Shown in pieces: positions 15,734 to 24,024 of a DNA stretch of 64,000 nt. The stretch's first letter is position 1, and each line of letters opens with the position of its first letter. Origin of the DNA: Crenothrix polyspora (GTDB lineage: Bacteria > Pseudomonadota > Gammaproteobacteria > Methylococcales > Methylomonadaceae); NCBI RefSeq assembly GCF_900163755.1, contig NZ_FUKI01000094.1, positions 1-64,000 on the forward strand, in the 5' to 3' direction. Position numbers and translations under genes: made by a program. The notes beneath the pieces were generated by a model. It did no database searches. It was not told the DNA's origin and saw nothing but the letters and a program-made list of their open reading frames with translations.

Positions 15734-16375
15734 TCAGCTCGGTGTCCTATCCAGCATGGCAAGCCCTATTATCAGCACCAGCGTCGCCAGCAGCAAAAAA
15801 TAGGGGCCGAAAAACCACAAGATGATCGGCAAGCTAAAAAAGAAAGTGCGGATTCCCAGCATATAGTAACTGCCGGCTCTGTTTAAATAGGCGCAGGTTT
15901 GTTGATATAAACTGTCACCTGTCGATGCGTCGCCAGGCAGATTAATCATATAACCGACATGATTGAAAAAACGTATGGCCATGGCAAAACAGTAAAAAGC
16001 AATGAAAAAATCCAGCAGTAGTAGGCCTAATTTTATCTGCCATAACTGACTGGATTCACTATCGGCCAAGGCATGGGGATGCCATTGCAACGTCCATGTG
16101 CCGATTTTTTCGCTTAAGTTTAACGCGCCAATAATCAGTAGCACGGCGGTCGATGCCATGAAATTAGCCGCCATCACCGAGTTGCGTAAGGTTTGAACGG
16201 CCAGAATTTCCATGTTGCCTTTGCTCATGACCATGTCAACCCAACGCTCCCGAACTCTGGCATTGAGCGCATGTACACTTGAATCCGGTGCGCGGCGAGT
16301 CCGTCGCCATAAATACAGGTAATAAACCAGTATTAACAAGCCACTGACCAAAAATGCACCTGTATCGTAAATCAT
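15734..16375 (-). CDS. DUF599 family membrane protein
   Basis: The 213-residue protein has four or five membrane segments (FLVSGLLILVYYLYLW near the start; LLLLDFFIAFYCFAMAIRFF; SLPIILWFFGPYFLLL) and the conserved ERWVDMVM..ILAVQTLRNSVMAANFMAS stretch of DUF599. Function unknown. It is convergent with psiE, and AGGGTG lies before its ATG. Confidence 0.82.
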   Translation of the reverse strand: MIYDTGAFLVSGLLILVYYLYLWRRTRRAPDSSVHALNARVRERWVDMVMSKGNMEILAVQTLRNSVMAANFMASTAVLLIIGALNLSEKIGTWTLQWHPHALADSESSQLWQIKLGLLLLDFFIAFYCFAMAIRFFNHVGYMINLPGDASTGDSLYQQTCAYLNRAGSYYMLGIRTFFFSLPIILWFFGPYFLLLATLVLIIGLAMLDRTPS

Positions 16376-16526
16376 GTCACACCCTGAGTTTTGTTATTCC
16401 AGAATGAATACGTTACATTAAGGCCATGAAAAAATGTAATAGTTACTGAATATTTACAAAGAAAAGTCAGGTGATTGCGATTGCCGAAGTACCCTATAAG
16501 ACCTACTGAATCAAGAGAAAAACGCC

Positions 16527-16752
16527 ATGTCTAAACCATTATAGAATTACTACTGATCCGCAAGTATGCGGTGGTCGGCCTTGCATTCGCAATATGCGCA
16601 TCCGAGTGAAAGATATTCTGGATTTATTGGCATCGGGTGCTAATAGTGAAGAAATACTTGAAGACCACCCCTATCTTGAGGCCGATGACATTAAAGCGGC
16701 TTTGCAATATGCCGCACAGCAAATGGATCATCCTGTTTTGAGTGTTGCTTGA
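16527..16752 (+). pseudogene. DUF433 (antitoxin-like) gene with a 1-nt frameshift near its start
   Basis: The frame reading HYRITTDPQVCGGRPCIRNM, then RIRVKDILDLLASGA and DHPYLEADDIKAALQYAA, is a nearly full DUF433 protein ending at 16752. The only good start, ATG 16527 (MSKP), is in another frame and hits a stop five codons on. One extra base in the ACC of the fifth codon region explains it. DUF433 proteins often pair with DUF5615 PIN-like toxins; none follows here. A sequencing error is possible. Confidence 0.7.
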
Positions 16753-16823
16753 TAACCCACAGTAAAAACCTGACAACGCTAAATCAATCCATTATTTTTT
16801 ATATAACTGACACAGAAGGTGTA

Positions 16824-17261
16824 ATGATGAACAAATTAATCATAGGTATTCTTAGCTTGGTTACCGCTACCGCACAAGCGCAAAATACTAACAACAATCT
16901 GGTATTGGCCTTAAATCAACAGCAAAGCAGTTCGATTCTGGAAAACAACACGGGCAGTGTTTCGCCACAACAAGCCTCAACCTTACTAGCCGAAAAGAAA
17001 GCGGTCATTGTTGATGTACGCGAAGAGGATGAATGGAACCAACAGCACATTCCAGGCGCTATTCATATTCCACTGGATCAATTACTGGGTCGACTCACGG
17101 AACTTGAGCAGTACAAAAACACCCCGATCATCACCCAGTGTCAAAAAGGCGGGCGTTCTCAGCACGCGTTAACCGTATTGAAGTCGCTAAAATTTTCAAA
17201 AGTATATAACCTGGAAGGCGGTATAGATGCCTGGAATAACGCCGGATTAAAAACCCAGTAA
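16824..17261 (+). CDS. Periplasmic rhodanese-domain protein
   Basis: It has a signal peptide (KLIIGILSLVTATAQAQ) followed by one rhodanese domain with VIVDVREEDEWNQQHIPGA and the active-site loop CQKGGRS. Rhodaneses carry sulfane sulfur on the loop cysteine. I chose the ATG at 16824 (a second ATG follows at 16827) because GAAGG sits 4 bp upstream and it begins a proper signal peptide; the frame extends further upstream without one. It heads the sulfur gene block with two YeeE/YedE genes. Confidence 0.88.
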   Translation: MMNKLIIGILSLVTATAQAQNTNNNLVLALNQQQSSSILENNTGSVSPQQASTLLAEKKAVIVDVREEDEWNQQHIPGAIHIPLDQLLGRLTELEQYKNTPIITQCQKGGRSQHALTVLKSLKFSKVYNLEGGIDAWNNAGLKTQ

Positions 17262-17300
17262 TACACTGATTTATTTCAACATACCAACCCTAAAAATATT

Positions 17301-17732
17301 ATGGAAAATTTCACGCCCTACTCGGCATTAACCGGCGGCATCCTAATAGGACTGGCCGCCACCTTGCTGTTATTGTTCAACGGTCGCATCGCCGGTATCA
17401 GCGGTATTATGAGCGGCTTAATTAAAGCTGAGCGAACTGAACTGTTTTGGCGTTTGGCTTTTCTTATTGGAATTATGATGGGGGCTTTTTTATTCCATCA
17501 GATAAAACCTGATTTTTATCAGCCACGCGAAAATTTTCCGGTGTGGCTATTGGCTTTCGGCGGTTTTTTGGTCGGTTTCGGCACACGCATGGGTAACGGC
17601 TGCACCAGTGGCCATGCTGTGTGTGGTATTGCCCGATTTTCCGTGCGTTCGATTGCAGCTACGATTACCTTTATGGCGACTGGCTTTTTGACCGTTTACA
17701 TTATGCGTCACGTACTGGGAGTGCTGGCATGA
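17301..17732 (+). CDS. YeeE/YedE family protein, first half
   Basis: The 143-residue membrane protein has [25 protein letters not shown] at its start and the conserved cysteine loop [13 protein letters not shown]. With the next gene it makes up a split version of the YeeE/YedE (TsuA-like) thiosulfate or sulfur-compound transporters. The stop overlaps the next ATG by 4 bp (ATGA), so the halves are made together. Confidence 0.9.
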   Translation: MENFTPYSALTGGILIGLAATLLLLFNGRIAGISGIMSGLIKAERTELFWRLAFLIGIMMGAFLFHQIKPDFYQPRENFPVWLLAFGGFLVGFGTRMGNGCTSGHAVCGIARFSVRSIAATITFMATGFLTVYIMRHVLGVLA

Positions 17733-18139
17733 AACTCATCGTAATCGCCCTTATCAGCGGCATACTCTTTGGCATCGGATTAGCGCTGTCGCAAATGACC
17801 AACCCCGCCAAGGTGCTAAACTTTCTGGACATCACCGGCAACTGGGATCCCAGTTTGATTTTCGTGATGGCCGGTGCGCTGGCCATCACAACGCTGTGCT
17901 TTAGAAAAATACTCAAACGACCAACACCATTATTCGATAAACAATTTTATCTGTCTAACAAATCGGTGATTGATAAACCGTTGCTGATGGGTGCTGCCAT
18001 TTTTGGTATCGGCTGGGGCATTAGCGGTTATTGTCCGGGCCCTTCTATTGCCGGATTGGGGATGGGTAATTTCGAGACTCTGGTGATGATTTTCTCTATC
18101 TATCTGGGCTTTATGGCTCACCGCCTGTACAACAAATAG
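17729..18139 (+). CDS. YeeE/YedE family protein, second half (DUF6691-type)
   Basis: The 136-residue protein starts [19 protein letters not shown] and has the second conserved cysteine loop GISGYCPGPSI. It pairs with the gene overlapping it upstream to form the transporter for a sulfur compound. The rhodanese upstream and persulfide dioxygenase downstream support a role in sulfane-sulfur handling. Confidence 0.88.
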   Translation: MKLIVIALISGILFGIGLALSQMTNPAKVLNFLDITGNWDPSLIFVMAGALAITTLCFRKILKRPTPLFDKQFYLSNKSVIDKPLLMGAAIFGIGWGISGYCPGPSIAGLGMGNFETLVMIFSIYLGFMAHRLYNK

Positions 18140-18149
18140 AGCCTGTTCA

Positions 18150-18278
18150 TCAATGATGCCACAAACTATTTCCTGAGCCTTTATTTTTACGGTACTTTTT
18201 AATCAGGACAATAAACCCCATAATTAACAAAGGCCACATCAAGAAAAACACTATTTTTAAAATAGCTAACGGTTCCAT
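18150..18278 (-). CDS. Possible 42-residue single-span membrane protein
   Basis: The frame from ATG 18278 reads MEPLAILKIVFFLMWPLLIM, then a basic tail (IKKYRKNKG). GGAG and AAGG sequences lie just upstream. The long hydrophobic span and basic C-terminus are typical of small bacterial membrane proteins. It is convergent with the YeeE pair. No family recognised; it may not be expressed. Confidence 0.35.
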   Translation of the reverse strand: MEPLAILKIVFFLMWPLLIMGFIVLIKKYRKNKGSGNSLWHH

Positions 18279-18393
18279 AATCCTTACTCCAAAACTGTGC
18301 AAATTTATACATTTATAGAGTAAAGAAAGTTTCCTCACTGTGCAACAAAAGAACTTGAATAGCCGACTTTATTAATAAATGTTTCACATAATA

Positions 18394-18425
18394 TTCCATT
18401 GAAACATAAATATGTTTCAATGGAA
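18394..18425. promoter_or_regulatory. 32-bp perfect palindrome, candidate UAS for the persulfide dioxygenase promoter
   Basis: The arms TTCCATTGAAACATA and TATGTTTCAATGGAA are perfect inverses with 2 bp between. Each arm contains a GTTTC-N4-GAA half resembling the GTTTC-N4-GAAAC sites at 6486 and 7331. It is centred about 108 bp upstream of the -24 element at 18516. Confidence 0.65.
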
Positions 18426-18515
18426 CATATTTAATAGCAACAAAGCAGTTAATATGATAGCGCAATTATATTAAAAAACCAGTAATAACAATCAATTAAC
18501 TTACAAAAACCTTGC

Positions 18516-18531
18516 TGGCATATATCCTGCT
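18516..18531 (+). promoter_or_regulatory. Sigma-54 (-24/-12) promoter of the persulfide dioxygenase gene
   Basis: TGGCATATATCCTGCT has GG and GC 12 bp apart, as required. It lies about 70 bp before the start codon at 18602. Weaker in the -12 half than the promoter at 7433. Confidence 0.6.
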
Positions 18532-18601
18532 TTAGTTTATACATCTGATTGACACTATCCCCGTGGTAGTGAAATATCCCAACACCAGCAAACGGAGAAA
18601 C

Positions 18602-19744
18602 ATGATGTTATTCAAACAATTATTTGATCAAGAAACCTGGACTTACACGTATCTGATTGCCGATACGGCCAACAAAGAAGCGATGTTGATTGACCCTGTC
18701 AACACCCATATTGACGACTATCTGGCCTTATTGGCAGAACACGGCTTGCAACTCAAATATACCCTGGAAACTCACGTCCACGCAGACCATATCACTGCCA
18801 GCGGTTTGTTACGGCAACGTCTGGGCGCACAAACCGGTGTCAGTGCGTTATGTGGTGCAGAAACAGCGGATTTTCAAATACAAGACGGGGATATTTTTGC
18901 TTTCAGCAACGGCGAACAACTTAAAGTAATTGCAACCCCTGGCCACACCAAAGGCAGTATTTCCTTTTTATGGCGCGACCGGCTGTTTACCGGCGATGCC
19001 TTGTTTATAGGCGGTTGTGGACGTACTGATTTTCAAGGTGGTGATGCAGGCGCACTTTACGACTGCATTACCCAGCGTTTATTTACCTTACCGGATGAAA
19101 CCCTAGTTTACCCAGGCCACGACTACCAACAACGCTGGGTGAGCAGCATTATGCAGGAGCGCACGACCAACCCGCGTCTGGCAGGCAAAACACGCGAACA
19201 ATTCATAGAGATTATGAATAATCTCAATCTGCCCAGACCAAGACTGATTGATGAAGCCGTATCTGCTAACCGCTATTGCGGCCTGGAAGAAAATGAACAT
19301 CAGGATGCCGTTGCTCACAGAGAGAACGTGCGGGAAACCACTAAAACGACAGATGTTCCGGTAGTTAACTGCGGCGGCAACATGCCAGCCAGCGGTGGAG
19401 CAACCGTTCAAGACATGGTGGCTGCCGCAAAACAGCACATTACCGAAGTTAATGTGGCAAACGCCAAACAATTACTTGCTGAGGGCAATATCACGCTGAT
19501 TGATACCCGCGAAGAAAGCGAATACGCGGCTGGGCATGTTGAGCAAGCCATACCGTTACCACGCGGTGTACTGGAATTTAAGATCGGTACAATCCCTGAA
19601 TTAGCCAATAAATCCAAACCCGTCCTGATTTACTGCCGCACCGGTGGTCGTTCTGCATTGGCCGCCCAAAGCCTGCAAACATTGGGGTATACTCATGTGC
19701 TCTCTGTCGCAGGTGGCTATGAGGCTTGGCAAAAAACCGTTTAA
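18602..19744 (+). CDS. Persulfide dioxygenase-rhodanese fusion (ETHE1-like)
   Basis: The N-terminal 230 residues are a metallo-beta-lactamase-fold persulfide dioxygenase: metal motif THVHADHIT, GHTKGSISF, and TGDALFIGGCGRTDF. The C-terminal 110 residues are a rhodanese domain with DTREESEYAAGH and active loop CRTGGRS. The enzyme oxidises glutathione persulfide to sulfite, and the rhodanese can supply or use sulfane sulfur. ATG 18602 has GGAG 6 bp upstream; the frame opens earlier without a site. A -24/-12 promoter and palindrome lie upstream. Confidence 0.92.
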   Translation: MMLFKQLFDQETWTYTYLIADTANKEAMLIDPVNTHIDDYLALLAEHGLQLKYTLETHVHADHITASGLLRQRLGAQTGVSALCGAETADFQIQDGDIFAFSNGEQLKVIATPGHTKGSISFLWRDRLFTGDALFIGGCGRTDFQGGDAGALYDCITQRLFTLPDETLVYPGHDYQQRWVSSIMQERTTNPRLAGKTREQFIEIMNNLNLPRPRLIDEAVSANRYCGLEENEHQDAVAHRENVRETTKTTDVPVVNCGGNMPASGGATVQDMVAAAKQHITEVNVANAKQLLAEGNITLIDTREESEYAAGHVEQAIPLPRGVLEFKIGTIPELANKSKPVLIYCRTGGRSALAAQSLQTLGYTHVLSVAGGYEAWQKTV

Positions 19745-19952
19745 ACCTGGCTTGATGTTACTGATACGCAACGAACAACATCGTTGCAATATGTAATCTG
19801 TAACATCCTGTATTGAAGCAGGCTTGATTTGTTAGGTGAATTTAGCGGACGTTAGCTAAACTCATGTAACACTGGGGTTTTCTGTCTAACAGAGACTTAA
19901 TCGCACAGTTTGTGCGCAACATAATAAAAAATAATATATCCCGGAGGATAGT

Positions 19953-21203
19953 ATGTCACAACACCACACACTTTTAATCGTCGGCGGCGGCGCGGCTGGC
20001 GTTTCGGTTGCTAATAATATGCGTCGGCAAAATGCCAAGATTGATATTGCGCTGATTGAACCATCCGAAAAGCATTATTACCAACCGGGCTTCACGATTG
20101 TTGGTGGTGGCGCTTATACGCTAAAACAATGCACCCGTAATGAAGCCGATTTGATTCATAGTAGCGTAAAATGGCTTAAAGACTATGCCGATAGCTTTCA
20201 ACCTGACAGCAATACCGTCACCCTGCGTTCTGGTGAAACCGTTACTTACGACTATCTGGTGGTCTGCCCTGGCTTACAACTGGACTGGAGCAAAATTAGC
20301 GGCTTGAAGGAAACCTTGGGCAAACATAATGTCTGTAGTAATTACTCCGTAGAACATGTCGAATACACCTGGGAATGCCTGAAAAATCTACAATCCGGCA
20401 ACGCGCTGTTCACCCAGCCACCCATGCCAATTAAATGCGCGGGCGCACCACAAAAAATCATGTATTTGGCTGCTGACCGCTTCCGCAAACAAGGCATACT
20501 GGATAAATTCAACATTGAATTTTACACTGCAACACCGGGTATGTTCGGCATCCCCTTCTTTGCAAAAGCATTAATGAAAGTGGTGGCAGGTTACGGCATT
20601 AAAACCAACTTCACCCACAATCTGGTAGCTATTGATGGCGCGACTAAAACCGCTACCTTTGAAGCAACCGATAAAGACGGCAACAAACAGCAAGTCACCA
20701 AACCGTTTGATTTTATCCATGTTACCCCCCCACAAAGTGCGCCGGACTTCATCAAAACCAGCCCATTGGCTAACGCGGGCGGCTGGGTAGACGTGCATGA
20801 TAAAACGCTACAACATAACAAATACCCCAATATTTTCGGCTTGGGCGACGCCACCTCAACACCGAATGCTAAAACAGCAGCAGCCGTTAGAAAACAAGTA
20901 CCGGTAGTAGTCGATAACATTTTGGCCATTATGAATAACAAAGCATTGGCCGAAGGCTACGACGGTTACGGCTCTTGCCCATTAACCACTTCATTGAGTA
21001 CCGTGATGCTGGCAGAGTTTTCTTACGGCGGCAAAGTAACCCCGTCATTCCCCCTGCTTGACCCCAGAAAAAACCGTTTTATCTGGTGGATCGGCAAAAA
21101 AATCGGTTTCCCTTGGATGTATTGGAGCTTAATGCTGAAAGGCTCACGCTTTGACATTCCACATAAAGCCTCTTACGTGGAAAGCCTGACCAAAGAAGAT
21201 TAA
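19953..21203 (+). CDS. sqr: Sulfide:quinone oxidoreductase
   Basis: The 416-residue flavoprotein starts with an FAD-binding motif (LLIVGGGAAGVSVANNM), then HYYQPGFTIVGGG, the conserved cysteine segment MPIKCAGAPQK and a second FAD motif NIFGLGDAT. The pattern fits SQR (type II/HMT2-like). It oxidises sulfide to sulfane sulfur and gives electrons to quinone at the membrane, feeding the persulfide dioxygenase encoded upstream and quinol to oxidases such as bd. CCCGGAGGA is a strong ribosome site. No clear -24/-12 promoter precedes it. Confidence 0.93.
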   Translation: MSQHHTLLIVGGGAAGVSVANNMRRQNAKIDIALIEPSEKHYYQPGFTIVGGGAYTLKQCTRNEADLIHSSVKWLKDYADSFQPDSNTVTLRSGETVTYDYLVVCPGLQLDWSKISGLKETLGKHNVCSNYSVEHVEYTWECLKNLQSGNALFTQPPMPIKCAGAPQKIMYLAADRFRKQGILDKFNIEFYTATPGMFGIPFFAKALMKVVAGYGIKTNFTHNLVAIDGATKTATFEATDKDGNKQQVTKPFDFIHVTPPQSAPDFIKTSPLANAGGWVDVHDKTLQHNKYPNIFGLGDATSTPNAKTAAAVRKQVPVVVDNILAIMNNKALAEGYDGYGSCPLTTSLSTVMLAEFSYGGKVTPSFPLLDPRKNRFIWWIGKKIGFPWMYWSLMLKGSRFDIPHKASYVESLTKED

Positions 21204-21247
21204 CCACTAGCAGGCTTAAGTGGGCAATCACCTTGCCCACTTAGTGG
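21204..21247 (+). terminator. Stem-loop after sqr
   Basis: AAGTGGGCAA (21218-21227) pairs with TTGCCCACTT (21233-21242), extended by outer CCACTA/TTAGTGG. There is no T-run, so termination is plausible but not certain. Confidence 0.5.
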
Positions 21248-21285
21248 CTTACTGACCTCATGACTACTCCTCCCCCCCCTACCCC

Positions 21286-22995
21286 ATGTCAAGGCTGACG
21301 CACTACCTACCCATCATCGGCTGGTTAAAAACCTACAGCCGTCAAGATTTTAGCGAGGATCTGTTTGCCGGTGTCATTACCGCTATATTGCTGGTCCCGC
21401 AAGGCATTGCCTACGCCATACTGGCAGGATTACCGCCAGAGCTTGGCTTGTACGCCAGTATTTTACCGCCCATACTGTACGCTTTATTCGGTACCAGTAG
21501 AGCCTTATCGGTAGGCCCGGTTTCTATCGCCGCCATCATGATTGCCAGTGCGTTAAGCGCCCCTGAGATTAGCGCCTTGGGTAATCCCGTGCAAAGCACA
21601 GTGATCTTATCAGCAGAAATCGGTTTAATTATGTTGTTGATGGCATTATTAAAGATGGGGGGCTTAGTGAGTTTTATCAGCCATCCGGTATTAACCGGCT
21701 TTACCAGTGGCGCATCGCTGCTTATTATCGCTAGCCAACTGCCCCAATTAGCCGGTTTAAAAACCCCGACCTGTGGCTTGAATGTGGCGTGTTATGGTAC
21801 ATATATTCAAGGTTTTAATGCCGCGACACTGGGCATTGCGTTAGCAGCGCTCGGCGTGTTGATCGTATTTGGCAAACCGCTCATCACGCTGCTAAAAAAA
21901 CTGGGTTTGTCGGTGTCTATTGTCACCGCCATCAGCAAATGTGCGCCATTATTGACGGTCGTGGTTGGCACACTCGCCGTCAGTTATTTTAGTTTGCAAT
22001 CTCAACAACATGTCGCGGTGGTCGGCCAAGTGCCATCTGGCTTTCCACGCTTAAATCTCGATTTTATGCGTAGCCAACAGTGGCGTTTGTTATTGCCCAG
22101 CGCCGCGTTTATTGCTTTAATTGCTTACGTAGAAAGCGTAGCTATTGCCAAAGTCACTGCTAATTTGCGCGGTGAAAAAATCACCCCTAACCAAGAATTA
22201 ATTGCTTTAGGGGCGGCGAATTTAGCAGCGGCACTGTCTGGCGGTATGCCGGTGGCCGGTGGGTTTAGTCGCACAATGGTTAATTTTGCCGCCGGCGCTA
22301 AAACCCAAATGGCCATGTTAATTGCCGCCGGATTACTCAGCGTGGCCGTCATATTTTTTACCCCGTGGTTTGCTAATATTCCGAAAGCAGTTTTGGCGGC
22401 GATTATTTTAATGGCTATTCTGCCGCTACTACGTTTAAAAAACATACTGCACACTTGGCGCTATGATCGCGGTGACGGACTTGCTGAGCTGATGACCTTA
22501 TTAGGTGTTCTCGTCTTTGGCATTGAAGAAGGCATTGTCTTAGGGATTATTTTAACTATCGCCAGCCATTTGCGTAAAACCGGCCAACCGCATATTGCGG
22601 TGGTAGGGCGCATACCCGATACCGAACAGTTCCGTAATATTAAACGCCATCACGTCGAAACCTGGCCACATCTATTATTCATTCGTATTGACGAAAGCAT
22701 TATGTTTTCTAATATTGATTACATTGAAAACTATCTAACCACTGAATTAGCCCAGCAACCTGAAACCAAGCATGTTGTGCTTATTTTTACCTCGGTCAGT
22801 GACATTGACGCTAGCGCGTTGGAAGCGTTAGAACATATCAATCATGCGCTGCAAAAAGCAGGCAAAACCTTAAATATTGCAGAAGCCAAAGGCCCTGTAA
22901 TGGATAAACTGAAAAAAACAGATTTTATCGAGCAACTTAAGCCCGGCAAAGTGTTTTTCCGTAACGTGGATGCAATTAAAGCGCTAGCAGAATAA
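21286..22995 (+). CDS. SulP family anion transporter with STAS domain
   Basis: The 569-residue protein has about 10-12 membrane segments and the SulP signature (LVPQGIAYAILAGLPPELGLY, then GTSRALSVGP), followed by a cytoplasmic STAS domain (about 450-565, with VSDIDASALEALEHI). SulP proteins move sulfate, bicarbonate or similar anions. Placed after SQR and persulfide dioxygenase, sulfate or sulfite-related transport is the natural guess. No good ribosome site is visible before the ATG. Confidence 0.9.
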   Translation: MSRLTHYLPIIGWLKTYSRQDFSEDLFAGVITAILLVPQGIAYAILAGLPPELGLYASILPPILYALFGTSRALSVGPVSIAAIMIASALSAPEISALGNPVQSTVILSAEIGLIMLLMALLKMGGLVSFISHPVLTGFTSGASLLIIASQLPQLAGLKTPTCGLNVACYGTYIQGFNAATLGIALAALGVLIVFGKPLITLLKKLGLSVSIVTAISKCAPLLTVVVGTLAVSYFSLQSQQHVAVVGQVPSGFPRLNLDFMRSQQWRLLLPSAAFIALIAYVESVAIAKVTANLRGEKITPNQELIALGAANLAAALSGGMPVAGGFSRTMVNFAAGAKTQMAMLIAAGLLSVAVIFFTPWFANIPKAVLAAIILMAILPLLRLKNILHTWRYDRGDGLAELMTLLGVLVFGIEEGIVLGIILTIASHLRKTGQPHIAVVGRIPDTEQFRNIKRHHVETWPHLLFIRIDESIMFSNIDYIENYLTTELAQQPETKHVVLIFTSVSDIDASALEALEHINHALQKAGKTLNIAEAKGPVMDKLKKTDFIEQLKPGKVFFRNVDAIKALAE

Positions 22996-23194
22996 ATAAA
23001 ACCCGCGCCTCTCTGATAATCCAATATTGATGGCCATTTGCTCATATTGGATTAAAAACAACCAACCCAACTTATATTTTCATCCTAATTTAAGTTGGCT
23101 TCTCAAGCTTGCCAGCAGATTGCTAAAAACTTCCTTATGTAAAAACTTATCTGTAGAATTGACGTATTTAATCTTTCAAGAGAGTACTTGTCAA

Positions 23195-23911
23195 ATGGGT
23201 AGAGCGTATCAAAATCGTAAAGTGTCTATGGCTAAAACGTCTGATTCCAAGGCAAAAGTCTACAGCAAATACGGCCGCGAATTATATGTGTGTGCTAAAG
23301 CAGGCGGGAGCGATCCAGATGGCAATTTAGCATTACGTGGTTTAATTGAGCGAGCCAAGAAAAACCAAGTTCCTGCGCATGTTATTGAAAAAGCCATTGA
23401 CAAAGCCAAAGGCGGCGGCGGTGAAGATTTTACACCTGCGCGATATGAAGGCTTTGGCCCAGGTGGCTGTATGGTCATTGTCGATAGCTTAACCGACAAT
23501 CCTAACCGCACTTTTAATGATGTGCGCCAATGCTTTACCAAAACTAAAAGTAAAATTGGTATTCAAGGTGCGGTTAGCCATATGTTTGACCATGCCGCTA
23601 TTTTGGCATTTAAAAATGATGATGAAGATGCGGTTCTTGAGGCATTGCTAACCGCTGATGTGGATGTTACTGATATCGAAAGTGATGCGGGAAAGATCAC
23701 TGTATTTACCCCGCCTGCCGACTATTTTAAAGCCAAGCAAGCCTTAATGGATTTATTGGGTGAGATTGATTTTGAAGTGGACGAAATTCAATTTTTACCT
23801 AAAAGTATGACAACTATCAGCGGCGATGAATTGATACTGTTTGAAAAATTTTTAGATATGCTAAATGACTTAGATGATGTGCAAAACATTTATCATGATG
23901 CTGAATTTTAA
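23195..23911 (+). CDS. YebC/PmpR family protein
   Basis: The 238-residue protein starts [20 protein letters not shown], the standard YebC opening, and contains [17 protein letters not shown] and RNR-type NRTFNDVR. The family binds DNA and/or acts on ribosomes stalled at difficult peptides; roles differ between members. The frame extends upstream to 23027 but the conserved N-terminus fixes the start at 23195. Confidence 0.92.
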   Translation: MGRAYQNRKVSMAKTSDSKAKVYSKYGRELYVCAKAGGSDPDGNLALRGLIERAKKNQVPAHVIEKAIDKAKGGGGEDFTPARYEGFGPGGCMVIVDSLTDNPNRTFNDVRQCFTKTKSKIGIQGAVSHMFDHAAILAFKNDDEDAVLEALLTADVDVTDIESDAGKITVFTPPADYFKAKQALMDLLGEIDFEVDEIQFLPKSMTTISGDELILFEKFLDMLNDLDDVQNIYHDAEF

Positions 23912-24024
23912 GAACTTAAAAATATAAAATTCAGCCAGGAAGCCTGAAACACTTTCTACTTACCCCCATTATTTATACGCGTCTACTGCCTGACTTTTTC
24001 ACTTCTCCCACGGGATACCTTTCC

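Noticed and set aside
19745-19952. A -24/-12 promoter or GTTTC palindrome before sqr
   Set aside because: I found no GG-N10-GC pair with a supporting TGGC or a matching palindrome; sqr may use another promoter or read-through.
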